Shown: positions 1 through 7,000 of the stretch, piece after piece
Numbering within the stretch: position 1 is the first letter of the stretch
How the letters are laid out: every line of letters starts with the position of its first letter
Source: Stigonema sp964246695
GTDB taxonomy: Bacteria > Cyanobacteriota > Cyanobacteriia > Cyanobacteriales > Nostocaceae
DNA: 7,429 nucleotides
Direction: 5' to 3'
NCBI GenBank assembly: GCA_964246695.1
Contig: CAXTSI010000454.1
Span: 1-7,429, forward strand
Program-made: the position numbers and the translations under genes
Notes under the pieces: model-generated
Databases searched by the model: none
Told to the model about the DNA's origin: nothing
What the model saw: the letters and a program-made list of their open reading frames with translations, nothing else

Positions 1-100
1 ATTGCTAATTGCTAATTGTTCATTGCTAATTGTTGATTGTTCATTGCTATTAGCTATTAGCTATTAGCTATTAGCTATTAGCTATTAGCCATTAGCTATT
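1..100. repeat. Degenerate heptamer tandem array (STRR-like)
   Basis: The stretch keeps a strict 7-bp phase from base 1 to base 100 and runs off the left edge. Units 1-49 are ATTGCTA with variants ATTGTTC and ATTGTTG. From base 50 the units become TTAGCTA, nearly perfect through 88, then a one-base variant (TTAGCCA) and a partial unit. There are about 14 units in two sub-families sharing one register, so the array probably grew by slippage from one ancestral unit. Short heptameric tandem repeats are well known in heterocyst-forming cyanobacteria. It lies about 120 bp past the stop of the kinase gene at 219-3815 and shows no coding potential. Confidence 0.9.
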
Positions 101-218
101 ACCAGCCCTCACTCTACAATTAGCAACGTTATTATTTGTTATAGCGCTTCCAGGTAAAAAACTGCATCCATCTATTTACTAGAAATAATAACTAAAACTT
201 ATATCTTAAGGTGGAAAG

Positions 219-3200
219 CTATTGATAAAGCCAAACGCGCAAGAGGGAGAGCAACTGCTCAGTATCTACAGGTTTGGTGATATAGTCGGATGCACCAGCT
301 TCGATACATTTGTCGCGATCGCCTTGCATTGCTTTGGCGGTAAGGGCAATAATTGGCAAAGATTTAAATTGATCTGAGGTGCGAATGAGGCGTGTGGTTT
401 CGTAACCATCCATTTCGGGCATCATCACATCCATCAAAACCACATTTAGGTCTGAATTATGTTGTAAAACGTCAATACCATCTCTACCGTTTTCAGCATA
501 CAAAACCTGCATTTGATAACGTTCCAAGAGACTTGTCAGGGCGAAGATGTTACGCACATCATCATCAACGATCAGCACTTTCTTATCTCTAAGGATCGGG
601 TCAGAAGAATGCAACTGTTCCAACATTTGTCGTTTGGGAGCAGGTAATGTTGCTTGAACGCGGTGCAAGAATAAGGCGGTTTCCTCGAAAAGGCGTTCGG
701 GCGAACGTACATCCTTGACAATAATTGTCTCTGTGATGCGTCTCAGTTGTGTCTCTTCGGTCCGAGTTAGTTCTCGTGCTGTATAGACGATAATTGGGAG
801 TGCTGCGCCTCCTGATTGAAGCTTGAGCTGTTCAATCAGTTCAAATCCGCTCAGATCCGGTAGTCCTAAATCAAGAACTACGCAATCAAATTGCCCTTCA
901 CGTATTGCTTCTAGCGCTGCTGCACCAGTACCAACAGCAGTAGTAGCAACATCGCTGTTGCCAATTAATTCCACAATACTTAGCCGTTGAGTAGCATTGT
1001 CTTCCACTACCAGGAGATTCTTCACAGGACGTTCAACAAAACCTTTGATTTTGGTTAATGCTTGGTGCAACGCTTCACTGCTAACAGGTTTTTGCAGATA
1101 GGCTAGAGCTCCTTGTTGCAATCCGCGCTGTCGTCCTTCCTCAACTGACATGATATGCACTGGGATATGACGGGTATTTGGGTCATGCTTGAGGCGATCT
1201 AGCACCGTCCAACCATCCATCCCAGGCAGATGGATGTCGAGAATAATTGCTGTCGGCTGAAATTCCTGTGCTAGCGCCAAACCCGTACTACCGTTATGAG
1301 CGACAATGCCCTTAAATTCTTGTTCTTGCGCCATGTCTAACAAGATACGCGCAAACTTCATGTCATCTTCCACGATTAAAAGTGTGCGCGATCCCTGTTG
1401 AATATTATCCCTATCGTCAATTAGAGGAGTGAGGAAGAGACGTTCCGCTGTCCCGTCTGTACGTGGTCCGTGGGCAGATGAGGCAGCGGATGTTATAACA
1501 GATGTAGCGGATAGTTGATCTATCAGTCCCACACTTAACTTATCCGTTACATCCGTTAGAACATCCGTTGCCACTCCTGTTCCCTGCGGTAAGTAAAGGG
1601 TAAACGTACTCCCGTGACCAAGGCGACTGACGAGTTTAATTTCGCCACCCAACAGACGGCTAATTTCACGGCTAATTGATAAGCCCAAACCTGTACCGCC
1701 ATATTTGCGACTGGTCGTGCCATCTGCCTGTTGAAACGCCTCGAAAATTATCTTTTGCTTGTCAGGGGAAATACCAATGCCTGTATCACTGACTGTGAAA
1801 GCGAACACACTAGTAGCGCGATTCAATGAAACATAGTCATTGCTCCACCCTTGCTTTGCTTCCTCGACTCGCAAACTGACCTTTCCACGTTCTGTAAATT
1901 TAAATGCGTTTGAGAGCAGATTTTTCAAGACTTGTTGTAAGCGTTTCCCATCACTATAAATCGACCTTGGTAATTCAGGAGCAAATTCAATTGTGAATTC
2001 AAGTCCTTTGTCAGTTGCGAATTGCCGAAACGTGCTATCTAGGTGGTAGCGCAAGTCGGAAAACAGCACCTGATTCATGTTAATTGACATGGTTCCAGAT
2101 TCGATTTTTGCCAGGTCCAAAATGTCATTGATTAACACCAATAAATCACTACCTGAAGAATAAACTGTGTGGCTGTATTCCACTTGTTTCGCTGTGAGAT
2201 TACCCTCAGGGTTATCTGCTAGCAATTTGGCTAAAATCAACAAGCTGTTCAAAGGTGTCCGCAATTCGTGGGACATGTTGGCAAGAAACTCGGACTTGTA
2301 TTTTGATGATAGAGCTATTTGCGCGGCTTTCTCTTCCAAAGACTGTCTTGCCAGTTCTATTTCCTGATTCTTGCGTTCGACTTCTTTGTTTTGTATGGCT
2401 AACAACTCTGCCTTTTCTTCCAGTTCGGCGTTGAGTTGCTGCAATTCTTCGTTAGACTGCTGCAACTCTTGCTGCTGTAGCTTCAAAAGTTCTTCCGATG
2501 CTTGTACTGTCTGCAGCAGTTCTTGAGTGCGCCTATCAGATGCGATCGTGTTCAGCACTACGCTAAAAGTTTCAGTGACTTGATCTAGGAACGCTAGAAA
2601 AATATCGCTAAAGCGTTGAAAAGAGGCTAACTCAATAACTCCTATTACCTGGTTTTCAAATAGCAAAGGCAAAACGATAATATTTAGAGGTTTGGCTTCA
2701 CCCAAACCAGAACTGATCCGGATATAGTCATTAGGGACATCCGTCAGTATGATTTTTTGTTTTTCTACAGCGCACTGTCCCACTAATCCTTCCCCTAATC
2801 GGAATTGGTTAGACAGATTCTTCCGCTGTTGATAAGCATAGCTACTCAGAAGCTTCAGCGCTGGCTTGTCGTCAACAGAGTCCATTATGTAGAACACGCC
2901 CTGTTGTGCACTAACTAATGGGGCAAGTTCTCTTAAAATCATACTAGCAACTGTTTCCAAACTTCTTTGACCTTGCAGCATCTGGCTAAACTTAGCCAGG
3001 TTGGACTTTAGCCAGTTTTGTTGATTATTTGTGAGAGTTGTCTCGCGCAAATTGACAATCATCTCGTTAAACGCCTGCGCTAACACGCCAATTTCGTCTT
3101 GGCGGTTGTCAACAGGCATACTCACTGATAAGTCTCCCTTTGCCAGCTTTTCGGTTACACCAGAAATTTCTTTGAGAGGTTTAGAAATGTTTCTGGTTAG

Positions 3201-3815
3201 ATAAATGCCAATTAAAGTTAAGAGCAAAAAAGCTAGAGGAACACCATACGTGATAGTATTAATTGATTGCTGGGTAGCTGCTTGAGTCTTCTGCGATCGC
3301 TGTTGCAATAGTGTGCGCTCTTCACTTTGCATCTCGGCGATTAGACGCCGGATATCATTCATCAAATTTTTGTTATTATCTGTCAGCAGTAATTGCCTTG
3401 ACGCTTCAATTCCTTGATTTCCTATCAAAGAAATTGTGTTTTTTAAGACAGCTATTTTTTCCTCAATTTTTGGCTCTAAAATATCAATTATACGCTGTTG
3501 ATTGGAGTTATCGGCTGTCAATTTACGTAAGTTTTTGACCTTCTGTCCTATGACTGGAATCGCAGTTTTATAGGTTTCTAAATAACGCTTTTCTCCCGTA
3601 GACACATAACTACTTTGTGCTGTTTCAGCGTCTTTTAGTTGAGACGTTAAATCATCCAAATTTCCTAGCACTTCATATGTATGGGTTTGCCAGCGAGAAT
3701 TGTCAATTAAGCTGCTCGTCGCGCGATATGAGACTACTCCAAGAGCACCAAGAATCGTTAAACCTAATGCAAAGCCTGCGCCTATTTTAGTGCCAATTTT
3801 AAAATTATTTAACAT
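219..3815 (-). CDS. CHASE3-HAMP-GAF hybrid sensor histidine kinase with three receiver domains
   Basis: Membrane-bound hybrid kinase of 1198 residues: autophosphorylation on His and transfer to receiver Asp. Domains in order: TM1 about 9-29; extracytoplasmic CHASE3 about 35-180, with the family-like stretch DAETAQSSYVSTGEKRYLE at 62-80; TM2 about 189-207; HAMP 208-260 with P213 and the D240-E241-I-G motif; GAF about 283-424; coiled coil about 425-505; HisKA 506-577 with H516 in SHELRTP; HATPase about 625-745 with N-box N632/N636, G1 DTGIG at 677-681 and G2 GGTGLGL at 706-712; REC1 811-925 (D817, D818, D860, S890, K909); REC2 933-1050 (E938, D939, D982, T1012, K1034); REC3 1078-1196 (D1084, D1085, D1129, T1159, K1181). 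All catalytic and phospho-acceptor residues are present. REC2 lacks the proline usually following its Lys. There is no HPt. The start at 3815 places TM1 directly after a short basic N-terminus; no Shine-Dalgarno is visible. The CHASE3 ligand is unknown, as is the downstream partner. It is a paralogue of the gene upstream. Confidence 0.95.
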   Translation of the reverse strand: MLNNFKIGTKIGAGFALGLTILGALGVVSYRATSSLIDNSRWQTHTYEVLGNLDDLTSQLKDAETAQSSYVSTGEKRYLETYKTAIPVIGQKVKNLRKLTADNSNQQRIIDILEPKIEEKIAVLKNTISLIGNQGIEASRQLLLTDNNKNLMNDIRRLIAEMQSEERTLLQQRSQKTQAATQQSINTITYGVPLAFLLLTLIGIYLTRNISKPLKEISGVTEKLAKGDLSVSMPVDNRQDEIGVLAQAFNEMIVNLRETTLTNNQQNWLKSNLAKFSQMLQGQRSLETVASMILRELAPLVSAQQGVFYIMDSVDDKPALKLLSSYAYQQRKNLSNQFRLGEGLVGQCAVEKQKIILTDVPNDYIRISSGLGEAKPLNIIVLPLLFENQVIGVIELASFQRFSDIFLAFLDQVTETFSVVLNTIASDRRTQELLQTVQASEELLKLQQQELQQSNEELQQLNAELEEKAELLAIQNKEVERKNQEIELARQSLEEKAAQIALSSKYKSEFLANMSHELRTPLNSLLILAKLLADNPEGNLTAKQVEYSHTVYSSGSDLLVLINDILDLAKIESGTMSINMNQVLFSDLRYHLDSTFRQFATDKGLEFTIEFAPELPRSIYSDGKRLQQVLKNLLSNAFKFTERGKVSLRVEEAKQGWSNDYVSLNRATSVFAFTVSDTGIGISPDKQKIIFEAFQQADGTTSRKYGGTGLGLSISREISRLLGGEIKLVSRLGHGSTFTLYLPQGTGVATDVLTDVTDKLSVGLIDQLSATSVITSAASSAHGPRTDGTAERLFLTPLIDDRDNIQQGSRTLLIVEDDMKFARILLDMAQEQEFKGIVAHNGSTGLALAQEFQPTAIILDIHLPGMDGWTVLDRLKHDPNTRHIPVHIMSVEEGRQRGLQQGALAYLQKPVSSEALHQALTKIKGFVERPVKNLLVVEDNATQRLSIVELIGNSDVATTAVGTGAAALEAIREGQFDCVVLDLGLPDLSGFELIEQLKLQSGGAALPIIVYTARELTRTEETQLRRITETIIVKDVRSPERLFEETALFLHRVQATLPAPKRQMLEQLHSSDPILRDKKVLIVDDDVRNIFALTSLLERYQMQVLYAENGRDGIDVLQHNSDLNVVLMDVMMPEMDGYETTRLIRTSDQFKSLPIIALTAKAMQGDRDKCIEAGASDYITKPVDTEQLLSLLRVWLYQ
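315..322. repeat. HIP1 octamer
   Basis: Perfect GCGATCGC inside the REC3 coding region. The site is shared at the equivalent position of the paralogue (4154-4161), so it predates or was homogenised with the duplication. Confidence 0.9.
1514..1859 (-). repeat. 346-bp identical tract shared by the two kinase genes (copy 1)
   Basis: Read base by base, 1514-1859 matches 5323-5668 with no difference, at a constant offset of 3809. It encodes residues 653-768 of this protein: the second half of the ATPase domain, including the G1, F and G2 boxes, and the start of the linker to REC1. It is bounded by a Leu/Pro substitution at 1513/5322 and by several changes just beyond 1859/5668. Silent positions are identical as well, which protein-level selection alone does not explain. 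Confidence 0.93.
3293..3300. repeat. HIP1 octamer
   Basis: Perfect GCGATCGC within the coding sequence just before TM2 of the CHASE3 kinase. There is no counterpart in the paralogue, whose input region is unrelated here. Confidence 0.9.
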
Positions 3816-3828
3816 TGCTATTATGAAT

Positions 3829-3860
3829 TATAATTTATAATTTATAGTTTATAAATTATA
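3829..3860. repeat. Perfect 12-bp AT-only inverted repeat over the -10 region
   Basis: Arm TATAATTTATAA at 3829-3840 is the exact reverse complement of TTATAAATTATA at 3849-3860, with an 8-base spacer. The right arm contains the predicted -10 hexamer of the kinase gene at 219-3815 and the left arm ends 13 bases before its start codon. It could be an operator, a weak hairpin in the short leader, or AT-rich sequence that is palindromic by chance. The sequence alone does not choose between these. Confidence 0.7.
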
Positions 3861-3883
3861 GCAATCCGTGCAGGAGTTGTGAA
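3848..3883 (-). promoter_or_regulatory. Sigma70-type extended -10 promoter for the CHASE3 kinase gene
   Basis: On the minus strand TTCACA (3878-3883, five of six matches to TTGACA) is followed by a 17-base spacer and a consensus TATAAT (3855-3860). TGC directly precedes TATAAT, giving an extended -10. A start near 3848 would leave a leader of about 33 bases with no recognisable ribosome binding site. Spacing and hexamers are close to the housekeeping consensus used by cyanobacterial group 1 sigma factors. The actual start site is inferred. Confidence 0.68.
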
Positions 3884-3931
3884 TACCTCTCCCTTGTCTC
3901 CCTTGTTCATAAATTAAATAGGACTGCTATA
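3857..3931. repeat. 75-bp imperfect terminal inverted repeat module
   Basis: The arm TATAGCAATCC (3857-3867) pairs with GGACTGCTATA (3921-3931) in 10 of 11 positions around a 53-base core. The layout resembles small dispersed palindromic elements common in cyanobacterial intergenic DNA. The core contains the -35 box and the tandem 9-mers, and the left arm contains part of the -10. No coding capacity and no clear target-site duplication were seen. Whether it is truly dispersed is not visible from one copy. Confidence 0.45.
3889..3906. repeat. Tandem duplicate of a 9-bp word upstream of the -35 box
   Basis: CTCCCTTGT occurs twice back to back (3889-3897 and 3898-3906); on the minus strand this reads ACAAGGGAG twice. 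It lies about 5 to 23 bases upstream of the predicted -35 box. It may be an activator site or simply a short slippage repeat. Confidence 0.6.
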
Positions 3932-3951
3932 GGAATCCTAAATTATTGATG

Positions 3952-4017
3952 AAAAATTTTAAGTAGGGTGGGCACTGCCCACCATATCCGGGTTTTGGTG
4001 GGCAGTGCACCGACTAC
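3952..4017 (-). terminator. GC-rich inverted repeat with T run, candidate terminator of the upstream kinase gene
   Basis: Two 21-base arms (3963-3983 and 3997-4017) pair at 17 of 21 positions around a 13-base spacer. The left arm contains a compact palindrome, GGTGGGCACTGCCCACC (3967-3983), with one central unpaired base. On the minus strand the hairpin is followed a few bases later by TTTTT (complement of 3952-3956). It begins 40 bases past the stop of the upstream kinase gene, which is a fitting place for intrinsic termination. GGTGGGCA/TGCCCACC palindromes are also frequent as dispersed cyanobacterial repeats, so the element may be a repeat that also terminates. Confidence 0.5.
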
Positions 4018-4057
4018 GTATAATTTCAAAATCAAATATGATTTCTATAGATAAATT

Positions 4058-7000
4058 CTATCGATAAAGCCAAACGCGCAACAGGGAAAGCAACTGTTCA
4101 ATATCGACAGGTTTGGTGATATAGTCGGATGCACCAGCTTCGATACATTTGTCGCGATCGCCTTGCATTGCCTTAGCGGTAAGGGCAATAATTGGCAAAG
4201 ATTTAAATTGATCTGATGTGCGAATGAGGCGTGTAGTTTCGTAACCATCCATTTCGGGCATCATCACATCCATCAAAACCACATTCAGGTCTGGATGATT
4301 TTGTAAAACGTCAATACCATCCCTACCGTTTTCAGCATACAAAACCTGCATTTGGTAACGTTCTAACAGACTCGTCAGGGCAAAAATGTTACGCACATCG
4401 TCATCGACAATCAGTACTTTCTTGCCTACAAGTACGGGATCGGAGGAATGCAACTGTTCTAGCATTTGTCGTTTGGGAGCAGGTAATGTTGCTTGAACGC
4501 GGTGCAGAAACAAGGCGGTTTCGTCGAAAAGACGTTCGGGCGAACTTACATCCTTGACAATAATTGTCTGTGCTATGCGCCTCAGTTGCATCTCTTGGTC
4601 CCGAGTCAGTTCCCGCCCTGTATAAACGATAATTGGGAGTGCTTCGCCTCCTGATTGAAGCTTGATCTGTTCAATCAGTTCAAATCCGCTCATATCCGGT
4701 AGTCCTAAATCGAGAACTACACAATCATATTGCTGCTTTGCAATGGCAGCTAGCGCTGCTTCACCAGTACCAACAGCAGTAGTAGCAACATCGTTGTTGC
4801 CAATTAATTCCACAATACTCAGCCGTTGAGTCTCATTGTCTTCCACTACCAGCAAATTCTTGACAGAGCGATCGACAAAATCTTTGATTTTGGTCAATGC
4901 TTGGTGCAACGCCTCACTGCTAACAGGTTTTTGCAAATAGGCTAGAGCTCCTTGTTGCAATCCGCGTTGTCGTCCTTCCTCAACTGACATGAAATACACT
5001 GGAATATGACGGGTATTTGGGTCATGCTTGAGGCGATCTAGCACCGTCCAACCGTCCATCCCCGGCAGATGGATGTCAAGAAGAATCGCTGTCGGCTGAA
5101 ATTCCTGTGCTAGCGCCAAACCCGTACTACCGTTATCAGCAACGACGCCCTTAAATTCTTCTTCTTGCGCCATGTCTAACAAGATCCGCGCAAACTTCAT
5201 GTCATCTTCCACGATTAAAAGTGTGCGCGATCCCTGCTGGATGTTGTTTCTGTCGTCAATTAGGGGAGTGGGGGGAGATGAGGAGGATGAGGCAACGGAT
5301 GTTGTAGCGGATGTAGCGGATGGTTGATCTATCAGTCCCACACTTAACTTATCCGTTACATCCGTTAGAACATCCGTTGCCACTCCTGTTCCCTGCGGTA
5401 AGTAAAGGGTAAACGTACTCCCGTGACCAAGGCGACTGACGAGTTTAATTTCGCCACCCAACAGACGGCTAATTTCACGGCTAATTGATAAGCCCAAACC
5501 TGTACCGCCATATTTGCGACTGGTCGTGCCATCTGCCTGTTGAAACGCCTCGAAAATTATCTTTTGCTTGTCAGGGGAAATACCAATGCCTGTATCACTG
5601 ACTGTGAAAGCGAACACACTAGTAGCGCGATTCAATGAAACATAGTCATTGCTCCACCCTTGCTTTGCCACTTCGACTCGCAAACTGACCTCTCCACGTT
5701 CTGTAAATTTAAACGCATTTGAAAGCAGATTTTTCAAGACTTGTTGTAAGCGTTTTACGTCAGTGTGGATGCTTGTTGGTAGTTCGGGCGCGAAGTCAAT
5801 GGTGAAGTTGAGGCTTTTGTCAACCGCTACTTGCTGAAAGATGCCATGTAGGTGGTAGCGCAACTCGGAAAACTGCATCTGACTGATGTCAATTGACATG
5901 GTTCCAGATTCGATTTTTGCCAAGTCCAAAATGTCATTGATTAACGCCAACAAATCATTACCTGCGGCATAAACCGTGTGGCTGTATTCCACTTGTTTGG
6001 CTGTGAGATTACCCTCAACGTTATCTGCTAGCAATTTTGCTAAAATCAACAAGCTGTTCAAAGGTGTCCGCAATTCATGAGACATGTTGGCAAGAAACTC
6101 AGATTTGTATTTTGACGATAAAGCTAGTTGCGCGGCTTTCTCTTCCAATGACCGCCTTGCCAGTTCTATTTCCTGATTCTTGCGTTCGACTTCTTTTTTT
6201 TGTATGGCTAACAACTCTGCCTTTTCTTCTAGTGCGGCGTTGGTTTGTTGTAACTCTTCTTGCTGTTTCCTCAGTAAATCCTCGGATGATTTAAGTGTTT
6301 GAGCTTGTTGTTCTAGACGTGTGTTGGTTTCCCTGAGTTCGTTTTGCTGACTTTGCAACTCCTCTGTTAAAGACTGCGACTGTTTGAGTAACTTTTCAGT
6401 CCGCATACTGGCGGCGATGGTGTTCAAGACGATCGCGATACTTTCAGTTAGTTGATCTAAGAACGTCAGATGAATCTCGCCAAAGCGCCGGAATGAAGCC
6501 AGTTCAATTACTGCCGTTACCTGTCCTTCAAATAGTACGGGTAACACCACAGCGTTCAGTGGGGTGGCTTCGCCTAAGCCAGAACTAATTTTGATATAGT
6601 CTGGCGGTATCTCTGAAAGCAGAATGCGTTCTTTTTCCAAAGCACATTGTCCTACCAAGCCTTCACCCAAGTAGAAGCGGTTAGCAAGATGCTTGCGTTC
6701 CCGATAAGCGTAACTGCTGATCAGCTTCAAATATGGTACTTCTTCCGCTTCCATGATATAGAACACGCCACAATTGGCTCCTACCAATGGCGCTAACTCT
6801 GAAAGAATAAGTTTAGATACGGCTTCTAGGTCGCGTTGACCCTGAAGCATCCGGGTAAACTTCGCCAAGTTAGTTTTCAACCAGTCTTGTTCGGTGTTCT
6901 TCTGCGTTGTCTCCCGCAGGTTAGCAATCATCTGGTTGATGTTGTCTTTGAGGATGGCGACCTCACCTTGCGCTTCGACGGCAATCGATCGCGTTAAGTC

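Noticed and set aside
1..100. CRISPR array
   Set aside because: Units are 7 bp with no spacers, so this is a simple tandem repeat.
128..192. 10-bp inverted repeat GTTATTATTT (128-137) and AAATAATAAC (183-192) as terminator of the CHASE3 kinase gene
   Set aside because: The arms are AT-rich, 45 bases apart and not followed by a T run on the minus strand. Chance is likely and no convincing terminator was found in 101-218.
2540..3000. GAF domain as a bilin-binding phytochrome-type sensor
   Set aside because: No Cys-His chromophore motif is visible; the Cys in VGQCAVEK is not in the bilin attachment context.
4045..4248. Short minus-strand frame overlapping the end of the poly-HAMP kinase gene
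   Set aside because: It overlaps the REC3 coding region in another frame and has no independent support.
6037..6294. Plus-strand open frames inside the kinase genes (also 392-592, 2167-2367, 3311-3538, 5649-5837, 6894-7139 and 7146-7403)
   Set aside because: They lie antisense to well-supported domains, have no recognisable domains or consistent start signals, and are explained as shadows of conserved coding sequence.
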